Shown one piece after another: positions 30,101 to 45,100 of a stretch of DNA of 64,000 nucleotides. The notes below the pieces were generated by a model, which searched no databases, was not told the origin of the DNA, and worked only from the letters and a program-made list of their open reading frames with translations. The position numbers and the translations under genes were made by a program. This stretch comes from Ciona savignyi. Taxonomy: Eukaryota > Chordata > Ascidiacea > Phlebobranchia > Cionidae. Location of the stretch: positions 19,933-83,932 of the forward strand of contig CH003120.1 of NCBI GenBank assembly GCA_000149265.1, written 5' to 3'. Position 1 is the stretch's first letter. Every line of letters starts with the position of its first letter.

Positions 30101-33100
30101 TAAATGGTTTCCTCCAATTTGACTTCCGTTCATATTTATTAGTTTTCATAATTACAAGTTACTAAGTCATTGTTCACCAATTGGTTTTGGGATATTTAAA
30201 TAACAAATACAATGTGCTTATCAGATTATACCAAAACATAATTTTAAATGTGTTACGATTCAAAGTGAATATAAAAAAGTCATTAAAATATTTTAGAATG
30301 ATTTAACTGTTCTAAAACATTCCCCAATCAAAATAAAAAAAGATTAAAATTTCAGTAGAATTTTATAAATGGTTGTATTTTTAAGAACTACATTAACATT
30401 GGAAGTCCATCGCATTGAGATGTGCTTCTTAAAATATCTGTTTTTTTAGGTGGTCAAGGTGTGGACGACTGTCACTACTGTGATCCGGGGTATTACTGCC
30501 CATTTATAGGCATGGAGAAACCAGAAGGAAAGTGTGCTTCCGGATGGTTAGTGATTTTATTTAATCTATTTTAAATTGTAGTGCTATTTTTCTTATAACA
30601 ACTGATAATTTGTTATGTCATATATTTTACACACATGAACCCACCACCCAACCACGCCTAACGCCTAACGCCAGGTTGCTATATTAATAGAATGCATATT
30701 CGTACTTGGGGAGTTACCAAACCCAACTAAAAATTGCAGAAAAATAGTTCTATGGTCTTGAAGATCATATTTAGTTTTCTTAATCCTTTTTTTTGTTAAA
30801 CCTGCTGTTTATTGCTTTTTCCATCTCTATTGAGTTTTAGGGGAAAATAGTTTTGTTGGTGAGAAAGTTAATTCATCGCCATGTGAGACTGCTTAAATTT
30901 GTATTATTTTGTTGACATGACTTGTTTAGACTGTATCATTATCGGTATTTCAATACTACTAAATATTAATTTACAAACTGCTCATGGCAGGATGTTGTAT
31001 CTAGTACGTTACTACTTACATTACATTTTTTGATCGCAAAATATCTCCCTATCCCCAGGTATTGTATTCTTGGTTCTTGGATGAAGAGGCCCTCGGTTGT
31101 GGGGGTGAATGTAACTGGGGTATGCGGATGCCCCGCTGATGGGGGTATAGGGGGGCAATGTCAACCTGGGTACTATTGTCCGGAAGGGGCCAACGCGCCT
31201 GTGCCTTGCGATGCAGGTGAATTGTTTTTTTTTTAAATGAATAGTAAAGGCTTGTTATGTTAACCCAGGGTTAAAAATTTCAGACGATGGGGGTGAAAAA
31301 TCCCAGTAAACTATTAAATTATAACTGGTCGATGGTGGTGTATTACTTACAATAGAAGTGAACATTAGTTGGGAAACACCCAATCAGTTTACTAGGGATA
31401 AATATCGACCTAAAAATATAGTCAATGTCGTGCTTGGGATACATCATAATTTTTAAAAAAGTGATAAAGTTTGCTAGTATTTGACATACCTGACAATATT
31501 ATGGATTAAGATGGATAATAAAAGTATATTTTGTGTCATTTTACCCCATAGTTTTTGTACTAGGGGTGGCAAGCCATACATCTTACCCAAAGAATTGAAA
31601 TGGTCATTCTCAGATCTTGATATTATGGTTGTTTCTGCTTAAATTTAGAGACTTTGTTGTCATTTACAGGTTACTACTGCGACACTGCTGGGTTGGGTGA
31701 CGTGAAGGGTCCTTGTTTGGAAGGCCACTACTGCAGCGGGGCTAGCGAGAAGGAGGCCCCTGTGGGTGAGACATACGGAAGCATCTGTCCAGAAGGGACC
31801 TACTGTCCAACTAACAGTTCGGCGCCAACTAAGTGCCAGACAGGTGAGTAAAACCACTCAATTACTGCAGAAAATCAAAACAAAAAGTTGCTCAAGACTT
31901 ATTATTTAAAGTGACACTTTGCCTAAAAATAGGCATTACTGATATTTTATAAAAATCTCTGTGTACTAAATTAAAAAAATTTCTAGTCCATAGTATAGCT
32001 TTGTTATTGTATACAATATCCTAGCATTGTGAGTGACCTAAGATTGTTAGTGGTGTCGGTGAGTTTGAGAACTAGCAATGTGCAGTAAATCAGCAGTGTT
32101 TTTTATTTCAAATCAGGTTTCTTTACAAATTCCACTGGCAACACTGGGATGTTGGATTGCGAAATCTGCACTGGTGGTTGGTACTGTCCATCACCAGGTC
32201 TTAATCTGCCTTTAGCCAAGTGTGAGGTGAGAGTTACTTGGATTGCTCGATTTAGCATTAATTTATTTTAATAAGTTCGGAACGCCTACCTTTTAAGACT
32301 TGTCAGACATTGTGAAATCTATTTTATCTAAAAGTGAATGAATCACCAAAACATGAGCGGGTGTTAAATTTGCCCTAGTTTTTTGCCGAATATTTTGTTA
32401 TTTGCCTTTTTTGCCGAATATTTACAAACTGGTGGTCTGCATTTAATGGTGTAGGTTATAATTACGGATAATAATATTTACTTCACTCATACACAGATGG
32501 GTTATTTCTGCCCTCCTGGATCAACAGAAAAAGCCCCACCCACAAACAAATGTCCCGCTGGCACTGAATGTCCCATCGGCAGTATCAACTTCACACCGTG
32601 CTATTCCGGTTTCTACCAGCCGGATCCGGAACGAGGTGTCTGCCTTACCTGTCCAGAGAGTAAGTTGAACGTGATTCCAGTGTGACCTGTGACATGCTCA
32701 TGTGCATGAGGTTGCACTTATTTGTTTGCTTAGCTTATTAGTAGTGTGTATGACCGTCTGTGGAAAGGTTGTGAGATCAAAACTACACAACAGTTACTTG
32801 CCCAACGAGTAAAGTGTACTTGGTGATCTAGTGTTCATGCATGTTCATGTCCTTTTTTGTATTCATTTGTCTGGTAAGTTTTTCATTTATAGTACTATCC
32901 CCAGGAAATTACATTGATATGCTATAGTATAGTCTTTACAGGATTTAAATTTATTGATGTTTGCAAGTAGTATTTAGGGTGCTTTCATGCAAAATAAACC
33001 AAACTTATTCCCCATATCTTACAATATTATTTATTTCAAAAGGCATCACAGGCTTTTGTAGTTAAGGATTCTCATTTTTCTAGAAAATTCTTGCTATATC

Positions 33101-36100
33101 AATGATAAAACTTCACTGCAATCATAATTTATACAATACCACACATAATGTACATAATATTTAAAATCTAGTGTTACCATTTCAATTTCACCCAGATGAG
33201 TACTGTGATTTTCTTGAGGCAACACTGTCCGGATTGGATGGGGTCACAACCCCGCAGTCATGCCCTGCAGGGTTCTACTGCCCCAGTGGTACCGAGTTCG
33301 CCACCCAATTCCCGTGCCCCAATGGAACGTACAGCGACCAGACAAGGAACGGAAAGAAGGGAGATTGCTACCAATGCGATGGGGGTGGGTGTTATATTGA
33401 GATTGTAGTTACCTTTTAAAATTTGGTATATAAAGCAGGGACAGCATACACATTGTACTAAGAAAAATAACAGTCCCAAAGTAGGATATGAAACTTATTG
33501 CATTGGTTGGCATTTCTTTGGTACCGAATAGTGTGCTGAAACCTTTTTCATGCAGAAAATTTTTTGGGCTTTGGAACATTTTATTGTTACTGGAAAATGA
33601 TGTAATTGAAACCAATCCTGATCTCTTTATGGCTTAGGCAAGTCACTAGCAGATTGCTTGAACCCAGTTATAGTTTGTAGCTTCGATAACCTGACAGTGG
33701 GTAAAAGGCAATATCAGATTGCTGGTGTCAAGACACCCTCTGCTACCTCCTCACCCTTTGAGTTTTTCCATCCCTGTGGACCCAATATATACCCTCTTCT
33801 GTCCCTATTGTAATAAACCATAACCCAAAGATGTATCTTTGAACAACACACACTTTAATAATACATGTTGGTATTTAACCATAACGTATAACAAAATTTT
33901 AATGTCAGGATGGTACTGCGATCGAACCAACCAGACTGCACCGACTGCTCAATGTTACATCGGCCACTTCTGCCCGTTGGGTTCAATCTCACCAACTGAA
34001 AATGTGTGCACGAAAGGTAGGATCTTAGGTTTGAACATAGTTTTTAGATTAATGGATGCTTTTAAAGCTTTGTTTATCTTAAATGTATGTTTTCTGTTAT
34101 TTGTCCTGTTGTTGTGACTTTGTATACGTTAAAAATATGTTTTATGTATATATAGGATTTTATGTTTACTTTAAATATATTTTTTTAATATATTTTATGT
34201 CTTATTGAAGGGTAAACGTTGTTTTATAAAAAAGTTTTTTTTGGTTTAAATAAGTGTAAATATGTTTTTTTTTTGTAAATTTTTTAATATCATTTTAATC
34301 ATGCGTCATGTTTTATTTTTTAAATGTTATTTTTGTAACTGGGTTGAATTGTTTTGTTTGTAAGTTGCAATAACAATGCAATCTTGCTGCAATACTTAAA
34401 AATATTTGCCACGAATGTACCAGTGTGCAGTGTCGTTAAACCTTTAAAAGTACTTGAAAGTTGTATTTGTGCTCCTACATTGCCTTATTTTCTTTTTTAA
34501 AAGTTTATAATAATATCAGTCTCAAAATCTTTTGAGAAAACTATAATGTATATTTAAACATCGAAAGCAAATGGTTCATAAAGGTACTGAGGCAGTTCCA
34601 GTATTTTTGTTAAGTTTGAGTTTTAATGGTATATAAAAATATAGTTACGTTATTTAAAATAAAACAATTTTTCTTATTCAACGAACTTAACATTTCCCAC
34701 AAGGTTCATACTGCCCTGCGGGTTCCAGCCAACCCACCAAATGCCCGATGGGGACTTATGGGGAAACCATGGGTTTAGGAAGAATGGAAGATTGCACCCC
34801 GTGCGACCCAGGGTTGTACTGCGACTCATCGGGACTTACTGGGCCAAGGGGAGGCTGCACAGCAGGTTTGGGGGATTTTTAATCTCAACATAAAGAGCCA
34901 AAAACATGAAACTTCATTCTTGCCACTCTCTGTGTACCTTTTCGCATATTTATCAAACGCTTGAGGGCGCAGTGTGTGCCGCGCGGCCGTGCCACATGTC
35001 GCTCTTACGACAAAGCGTCTCTGTGTCCGTTTGACTAAGGTCATATCCGGTCCGATCCGGATTCCATTATGATTCTTGGCCTAAGCTTCGAAGTCCCGAA
35101 ATTTGGAATTTTAAAAACCCAGAATTTTCTCGTCCAGCCCTTAGGCTTGTGGGAAGGAATATGGTTAGCCATTTAGCTCACGAAAAACTCGACCTCAAGG
35201 GATTGCCACGAGGAAGCAGGCATAACTTTCCTCTGTTCAAAAACAAAGTACTCTTTGCACTTTTCATTTTTCCATATTTTGTTTTTTTCAATTGAATAAC
35301 ATTCTAAGTTAATTTGTGATGTCACTCAACATGTTATTGCCTGGTCAATGTCTAGTCAAGTTTGGTCCAATATACACAACAAAGTTTGTTTTAGAGCGCA
35401 TTTGGAAAGATTTGTACTGAAAGCCCAATAAGACAGTGGTAATTTTAATATTAGGATGTTTTAGAATGTTACTCTGTTCCATTTTCAATCCAATAATCCA
35501 AAGAGTCCGGTATTTATAAGGTTACACAACCTGCACATCATCTGATCAAAGATCGCTTTATAAAACTGCGTGGTCCATTTGGATCCAGAAAATAGAAAAT
35601 ACAAGACTGTCCATATCATTAATATAACTAATTAACCTTCACTAAGATTATATTGTCTAAATTCTAAATCATAGAATCTGTTTCATTTGGGCAATAAACA
35701 TGTTAAATAACAAACATACTTATTCCCTGAAAACGAAAACAGGCTTTAGATTTAATTCTACATAAATAAATAAAATACACTTAACAGATATTATGTAAAA
35801 CCAAGTGAATGAATAAATATTTCCTAAAAATAAAGGAACATAACAATTATATACAACACACTGCAATATCTCCTGTAACCGGGCGCTCCATGCGAAATAA
35901 TCTTACGAATTTGTTTGTAATTCTTCTCCGTTTTTCCACTAAAAAGGATAAATTATAAATATCCTTTTTATCCTCAATACATCCTCATCAACTGAAAATT
36001 ATTCCCAGGTTTCTACTGCTCCGGCAACTCGACTGAACCTGACCCACGTGGGCAATCCTACGGAGATGTTTGTCCATCCGGTGCATATTGTCCCACCAAC

Positions 36101-39100
36101 AGCAGTCAGCCCACTTACTGCAACAGTGGTAAGCTGATTTAACAGTTGCTATTATGTTGATTATGTTTATAGGTGGTGTGATAATGTCAGTCATTTTTAT
36201 ACTTCCTATAAAGGTCGTTATTATACACAGATTGTTATTATACTACCCATGGCCACAGCCGAGTTTTCAATTCATATTATTCAAATTCCATCTTCATTTA
36301 TTACTTTTGGAAATTGTTTAATATACTAATTTATAATGGAAATTTTACAGATGATAGGAGCTTACATTATATATCTCTGGGTGTAAGAAAAAATTATTTT
36401 GGTATATTAGGGGTAAGCAATTTTATTATATTAGGGTATAGGAACACATTACACTTGCCCCCAATCAGTCAGATTGTCAATCCAATAGTAAATAATTGAT
36501 TGATTTTTAGACACTTTTTCCCGTTTTCTGAGTCACTATCAAAGGTACTGCTTTATGTTTTCATCGTGGAAACAAAACATAAACTAAACTAAATTATATA
36601 ATGTGATTTCATATTACAAATAGAACAGCCTGCTTACATGTATTGGTTTATCACAAGGACATATTCTCTCTCTTGTAGGCACCTACAACCCATTCCCTGA
36701 AAGAAGCCAGGAAAGTGATTGCTTACCATGCACAGCTGGATCATATTGTAACTCTACTGGTCTCTCTGACGTCACAGGTATTTTGGCCCATTTTTTGCTC
36801 TACGTCCACCGGTATTAGTTTATTTTTTGTTTTTTTTGGGATTGTTGTTTTATCTAACAATTTCAGCAAAGAAAATTGGATAGATGGTACAGCCATAGCC
36901 GTAGTTAAAATATCATTGGTAAGATTTATTCTCATGTAATGCACTTTATACATCTTTTAAGCTTAAATTAAAAAAACACATTAACAACACACTAAAATAG
37001 CCCAGATAACCGGAGTTTAGACACGAATTACCCAGGTTCTTATAAAGACACTTACAGTATACCTTGGATAATATGGACTAATATTTTTACTTTATATTAA
37101 CCTTGGTGCCCAATATTATCTAAGGACTTAATTTAGTGCATTCAGTCTTTTGTTAAATTATGAATTGTTTTTCTAAGAAAAAACACAATTAAGTCACGTT
37201 TTTCCTGCTTTTCACCAGGCGACTGTTGGCCTGGGTTCTACTGCAATGGTAGTGCAACAGACCCCACCCAACACCCTTGTTCTGTCGGCCATTATTGCCC
37301 TGGTAATTCCCCCGAACCAATACCCTGTCTGAACGGGACTTACGCCAACGTGACGGGCTCCCCGATCTGCCAGACATGCCCAGAAGGCTGGTATTGCACC
37401 GATGGTGCAGTTGACCCGGTGACGTGCCCGACAGGCCACTACTGCCCAATGGGAACAGGATATGACTGGAAACTATGTCCATCAGGTTGGTTTATTGTTT
37501 GATTGCATTTCCTTATCCAAATCAATGTTCTACAGTCATTCTTAAAGCCATATTGTTAAAACTTAAAAACTGCTCCAAAATGTGCTTAAAGAGCAAGTTA
37601 AAAAAAATTGTTCATTATTTAACAAAAATAGTTTTAACTTAGTTCACTCTGTTATGAACATTGGATTTTTTTTAAATGGAGATTCAAACTATAATTAATT
37701 TTTATTTCAGTTTTAGTTAACCATACTAAAAATATCAATGTAGATGCGAAATTAGTCCAATATTTATTGGCAATTTCTGTCCTAAAGCAAGGTGCAACCT
37801 TTGCTTTAAGCAAGTGATTTATTGGTTTAAACAACAACGAAATGCATCAATTTTTAAAACTCATTACAATGGTTTATGTTCCCAACTGTGGCAACGTGGT
37901 AATCTAACAAATATTTATTTAACCCCTGCATTCATAGATATCATATTAAGGAATGATTAATTTAAGATGAATTAATTGATTACAAGGATCATTAATTCAG
38001 AAGACCACACCGTTTACTCATTTCAATTGGGTTCTGTATTTTTCAGGCTCGTTTAACCCTGTCAATGGTATAAGCTCCGAAATAGAATGCACCCCATGCT
38101 CACCAGGGTCGTACTGTGATGTAGCTGGGCAGCCAACAGTCGGGGGACAATGTGACCCCGGATTTGATTGTATATTAGGGGTGAACACCCCAATACCCAA
38201 TAATGTAACCAACAAGGTGGGTCATTCAGGGGATTTTTTTTAATCTTAAAGAGATTACATTAATACGATGGAGGCTACTGCACAGGTTGTGTTGGCCAAG
38301 TCTCTTTTAACTGATTTTATCCTTGTATAAGGAACACAGTAGACATTGCTTACCCACAGTGAAAAGATGAGTTAAACACACTTGACTCTAGCATATACAG
38401 TAAACCGTGGAATAAAAATAATTGTTTTTCAAATTTAAGTTAAGTTCTCTTGTATTTGAATTATCTGGTTAAGCTTCAGTTTGAATTTTATGATTTTGAG
38501 ATTCAAAATTTAAAATTTTACTATGTAATACCAATTTTGAGATTGTGGCAGTTAAATAGACTGTCCATATTCAGTTCGGATTCATCTGAACATTAATTTA
38601 ACAGTTTACCTATGGTTCAGTGTACAACAATTTACATTAGGCAGTTTGGGTTCTGTTTCAGAAAATTTAACAGTTTAAACTGGTTTTCAATTCTATTTTG
38701 ATTTGGCTTTAAGGGGTAATTTAATTTTAAGTGTATTTGGTGAGAACTTGTCAAAGCCCTTTGCATTTGTATCTTGTATGAATTAACAAGCGCATCTTGA
38801 TCAGTATATTTTAAAGTGTTGAAAATTGCCCCACAGGGTTATGGAGGACCATGTCCATTGGGCCACCAATGTCCTAATGGAATAGCGGAGTTATGTCCCT
38901 CTGGGACCTTTGCTAATGTGGAAAGGAGACCCACATGCTTAACTTGCACTTCAGGTAACTAGTCATAAGTTCTGCTATATTTTATTATTGATGAATTAAT
39001 ATTTGACGCATATTGGATCTTGGAAAGTAGTTGGGTAACTTAAGAAAATTAGATGATGGATTTTAATTTGTCTAACTGGTGTACTCGTTTTAATCACACG

Positions 39101-42100
39101 CAGTTTTATCTAGGTTGGAAAATTTCTCATTTTCTGATTTTTAATTTATTTGATTCATTTGCAAATAAAATTAAAATGGCTAAAGTCTCCACCATCACTA
39201 TAACAGTTTGGTACCAATAAAGTGGTTAGAAATTCGGAGACAAGGGTAAAGACATATACCACTATAGTGTATAGAGCACAGGGACAAACTGCACTAGTAG
39301 TTTTAAGTTGGTTCATTTTTCACTGCACCAAAATATTTATTAATATTTTATTAATTCTTACCCATGAAAAAAACAGGAAATTTCAAAAAAATCAATTTAC
39401 AGGGAGCTATTGTGATGGAGGTACTATCAACCCCACAACTTGTCCAGCTGGTCACTACTGCTTGCCTGGCACTACATCGGAGTTCCAGTACGCATGTGGA
39501 GCCGGCACTTTCAATAACAAAACAGGTTTGCTTTAAACTATATATCTTTAGTTCAGTAGTTTATTGAGTGCTTCTGACGCTATTAAAAATTTAATAAAGA
39601 TTTTATCTTTTTGTGGTAAATAACAGAGAAAAAATATTTTGAGTTTTTAAGGATTGTGATGCACTTACAAACGCAATTTATCAGTGTTGACCTAATTTCA
39701 GGACAATCAAGCGCCGCCAGTTGTTTGCAGTGCACTGGTGGCATGTATTGTGAAGGCACTGGAAACACTAAACCGGACGGTGAATGCGATCCAGGCTACT
39801 ACTGTGTTGGAGGCTCAGACAGCAGAAAACCACTGGCGACAGGCACAATAACTGGTTCAACAAGGTAAGTCATTTTTACGATCATCATTAGAAATCTAAA
39901 CTAGTGATGTCTAAACTTTTCTTTTGAAGCGACCCAAAAAAAAATTATAATGACTGAATTCTTACAATTCACATATAATGTTAATGAAACAACAGACATC
40001 CCCAAAAAATGGGGCTCCTACGCAACTCTGAGTTTGTGACCCTGATCCTAACCACCTTATTTGCAAAATTAAACGAAAATCTTTCTTTGATTTCGATCAC
40101 ACCACCTTCTATCTGGTTATATGTAACACTTCTATTCACCTGTTTTTGTCATAATTTGTTAAATAACCTATTCCCATCTCTGGAACTAATTGCGCTCACT
40201 TTTATTACAGCAACGATACATGCAGCACTTTGTTTGACTGCGTCTGCCCTACTCTGCCCGACACGAGGGGAGGTATCTGTCCACCAGGTATGCTACACCC
40301 ATAACCATTATTTCTTCATCACATCATTATGGAAGCTTGTGTTGTATTACATATTTTATAAAAGAAACAGTTAAACATGTAGAACTATTTATATATTTAC
40401 CAAAATGAAAAGAAAAGGTATATATCTGGTATTCAAGTATTTAAACACAAGAATAGTTTTTAAATATGGATAAAAATTTTATTTAAAATATTTTATGTAA
40501 CATTGATACCTGGATTTGTTCTATTTCAGGCTACTATTGTCCAAAAGGCAGTGACAAGGCATATGAATGTACCCCGGGCATGTATTGCCCAGATTATGAG
40601 ATGGAAATACCATTGCTGGCATGTGAGGCAGGGTACTACTGCAGTAATGCAAGGTGGAAATTGTTTTTTTTGTAATACACGTTATTTATCATGGAATAAT
40701 ACTTGGGACTTTATAGTATATCTTTGTGTATTACTAAAAAGGTATTTGTTTATAACGGAGTTAGAAAAATGGAAATTTCTTAGAATTAATTGTCTTTGTG
40801 CCCACAGTCGAAACTAAATACAGTTGTCCAATTAATCCTTATGCACATTATCAGGTTACATGTGTTATTGCAGTGTGTTGGCTGTTGGGTATGATACAGA
40901 ACAATTGTTTTTATTTCCCCAAAATACTAGGTCCGAGCAATGTCTGCTAAATGCCTTGCCTAAAAACAAAACTTACCAACTAACTGCAGGTTTTGCACAC
41001 ACCAACATTCGCTTGTTGGCTCAACTAGAAATATCATCGGTTCGGCTTAAATATTGGGCCATGCAGACTCTGTTTGTTCTTAATTGATAAAAAAACACAC
41101 TTTTGTTAAGTTTCAACACAAAAAAGAGTAATTTGGATATTAATATTGATTCATTTTATAATTTATCGTTTCTCCCATTTACCCAGCTCTACCCCAACTC
41201 AGCATGACTGTCCACCCGGATATTATTGCGAAACAGGTCTCATGGAACCATGCCCCCCAGGGACATACAGTCCCACCTATAACAACAAGAACATAACAGA
41301 GTGTTTGATATGCACTGCTGGATTTTACTGCCAAGGTATGTAAGGAATTTAAATTTAACACAAAATTGTAAACAGTTTCTAATAATAAAGTTAGTTTAGT
41401 TGTTTTCAAATCTAGCACTAATTAAAATTATTTGTTTATATCTTTTTTTTAAATTATATTTGTTTAATATTCTGTTGGTTGTATACTTTCAAAAATTTAA
41501 ATAAGAAAAGCCTAATAGTCGAACAGCACTACCACACAGTTGTGTGTGAAAACACTGCTTTAGTAGTGTATAACATTCAGTCGAGGATTTGAAGAGGCAT
41601 AAAACTGTTCTAGATAAAGCTGTGTGTTTGTGGATGTTATTTGAAACCAAGTGATTAGACAATGGCAACACAAATGTTTTTCCCATATATTCTATATACC
41701 ACACTGGAGTAGGTTCACTAGCATGACGGTGGGCACATGATAATCTCACGATTACATGTGTTTTCCCAACCATGGGTTTAAAGAATCATTATCAAACCCC
41801 CAAAAAACTCGCATTTTAGGTTTCCACAACGCCAACCCCACCCAAAACTGCACTGCTGGGTACTACTGCCCCGGGGGCGACATCACCCCACAATTCCTGT
41901 GCCCCGAGAACCACTACTGCCCTGAGGGGTCAAAAAATGCAACAGTTTGTGCAGCTGGAACCCACCAACCGTCAACTGGCAGACCGACATGTATTCTCTG
42001 CTCGACAGGAAGAATATGCGATCCGTACAACGGTAAAACTTTAACATAAATCTGATGTTCTAGTCAAAAAGGGTTAAGGAATATAACCTGCAAGTCGAAT

Positions 42101-45100
42101 TCGTTTTGAAAGCTAGCGATCATTTTTAAATCTGCGACCCTTTAATTAAAAGGCAATGCACTTAACCTTGAATTTTACCCAAATTTTATGAAACATTTTA
42201 TTACAAATGACATCATCAGTATACAAAACAGTGTTCTGTTAGCAGTAAATTTGACAAAATTGTATTAATATTAAGTTTCAGATGTTTAAAAGGCAATGTT
42301 TAGATTTAGAATTTTTTAGTTACTGATGATGCTTATTGTGATGAAAATATACAGTGTAACATATACATGAAGTCCACACTTAATATTTATTAGTGTTTCA
42401 TACTACTATATTTGCCATTTTGGAGTAAGTGCACATTTGTAATATATAAAAGTATCATGCTGGTAATAATGCAGTAGACTAATCATATCGTGCCTCTGTC
42501 ATCACAGCACAGATTCTAGGTTAAACACGAACGAACGTTACCTTGGTGGAGTTAAATTAGTTAAAATATTAATTACTGGACACACTGCAATGACTCTATC
42601 TAAGCCTACTGAATAAGACCTGTTTACCCTTTATGTTTTCTTACCCTGCTGTTAAACATAATTACTGATTATATTGGATAATAATAATAATCCTGCCTAA
42701 CATGAACTTACCTTAGTCACCGTTCGGTCAAATTTTGCATTCACCCCCATCTTTTAGATTTTCCTCACAATTTTTTAATTTACTCCCTAATTTTTACAGG
42801 TGTTTCATTGGATCCGGAAAACTGTCCCCAGGGTTATTATTGTACCCCCGGCACGCTGCAACCAGAACCCTGCCCAGTAGGAAAGTATGGTGACGCTGAA
42901 AATTACCCAGCGGCCGCAAGTTGTCTAGACTGCCCCGGAGGTATGCAAATGTTGTTAATATCTGGTTTACACATGGTGTTTTACCAGACTCTACCATTCC
43001 GGGTTACTTGACTTTTTCCTATGATATTTGGAGAAATCCCTGTGTTGTAACACACTCTACTTCCCTTTGGGTAAAGTTACCATATCTAACTAACATTTAC
43101 ACAACAGGAATGTACTGCAGCAAGCCGGGGTTATCAGGTCCTGAGGATGAATGTTATGGTGGGTACTACTGCACCAGGGGTGCTAAACAACCCGACCCAT
43201 ATATGGATAACTCGGCCGGTTCAGGTGAATTTAAAATTTATTTAGCCTATTAGTTTTTCAGGGGGTAACGTGTTGCTAAAATGAAGATAACACACCAAAC
43301 TTTAACCATATAACAGTTAAATGATTCGCTTATTTCATACATGAGCCAAAACTGGTCGCTAGCTAGTAGGTTGTGTCCTTGGTAAAGGCACTTAACGGAC
43401 ATTGCCTGAACCCAGCGAACTAATGGGTTCTACTAAATTGAAGTAACATGTCTATTATACAACACACTGCAATAGCTCCAGTAAGAGGTTGGTGGGTGAG
43501 AGGCGATCTGACGATTGCCCGTGTGTTAACCCCCTTGGTTTTCCCATTCACGGGGATAAACATGAATACCATATCATATCCATAAAAATAGGTTTCTCCA
43601 TTTTATGTTGGTAACATTATGAAATGAAAATGGAAAGCAGCATAGCTTTAAAAAATGTTTTTAAATTTCACTTCTGCATAGGTGGCGGGGTCTACACTGG
43701 CAACAGCATCTGTCCGATTGGCCATTACTGCATGAACGGCACGAGCACGCCAAAACCATGCCCGGCCGGCACGTTTTCGCCTGACACTGGGCGTTCCTAC
43801 GAATCAGAATGCCTGCCATGCCCTCCAGGGAAATATTGCGATTCTTCTGGAAGAAACAATGGCTCAACGGCACCAGACTGTCAGAAAGGGTGAGTTTTGG
43901 CACTTTGAAACAGGCTGGAATTCTCTTTTGTTTTCTTTACCTTGCTTGGCGATACTAAGGGCATTTGCATGATAAATAAAACATCACTTAAAAACTGTTC
44001 ATAGTGTTAAAAACTGAAATAAATGGATCTTTAAATTGAAAATGTGATACTTTTGTATATTCCTGTGGAAGACAAAATTTTTATCGCACAAGCAGTAATC
44101 AGATTACCTTGTTCACACTAACAGGTTATTACTGTTGAGGTGCATTGTTTATTATCGAGATATTACTGCTGTATTAGGTAAACTATCCATTTCATTAGGT
44201 TCATCCAAGTTTTAATATGTTTAATTTTTATAAATAATTATAGTAAGGTGTAATGCAAAAGAATTGGGTTTAATTCCCCTTCTCACCCCTCAGTTTCTAC
44301 TGCATCGGCGGGGCCGTATCCCCTACCCCAGATGATGCAACTGGCCATCCATGCCCCAGGGGTCACCACTGTCCCGCTGGATCATCCGTCCCGCTTGGAT
44401 GCGACCCTGGCACATACAGCCCCAATATACAAGCTGATACCTGTGATGTTTGCCCCCCAGGTTCAGTCTGCCCCTACGCGAACATGACAACGGCAGCTCC
44501 CTGTGATAGAGGTGGGTATTCTCTTCACCCCATGGTCATGAATTATTATAAATGTTATTCAATTAAAATAGCAGGAATGGAAAAATGCAATAAATCTTGT
44601 GAAAGACACTTATTTGACATCGTCTAACTCTACAACAAGTGAATTAATGGGTTTAAAGAGAGTAAAATCTCAATCATACACAACACACTACAATAGCTCC
44701 AGTAACCCGACAGTGGACACAATGTAATCTTAGATTGTCCAACGCCCACTACGTTTCCCACCCACATAGATAAACCAATAAATCACATGATAAGTTTATA
44801 ATTTCCTGTGTTTTCCAATTAATAAAAAAAACGAAACTGCCCTATTTCTAAACAAATCTATCAAACACTCCTAAAGTTTTTCAAAACACCCCAAGATGAT
44901 TATCACCTAAAAACTCGTGGATTGTAGTAATCTAAAGATTACCTAAATAATAAGTTTATTAACCCTTCCCCAATCGCAAGAGATAACATTAATATTCTCT
45001 TTCTGACAAACCCATCAAACACACTCAGGTTTCTACTGCATGTCGGCCACTTCCATCCCCACCCCATGCCCCGAATCCACCTACAGTGACCAGGTGGGGG

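Noticed and set aside
32497-32499. Translation start at ATG of exon 58
   Set aside because: The frame is open from the previous exon through a good acceptor directly before the ATG, so it is an internal methionine.
37189-37482. 97-codon minus-strand open frame
   Set aside because: It is the antisense shadow of exon 64, a GC-richer coding exon; no start context or homology pattern of its own.
40009-40374. 121-codon plus-strand open frame starting ATG
   Set aside because: It covers exon 69 in the wrong frame and intron on both sides. The Cys-rich frame with splice sites fits better.
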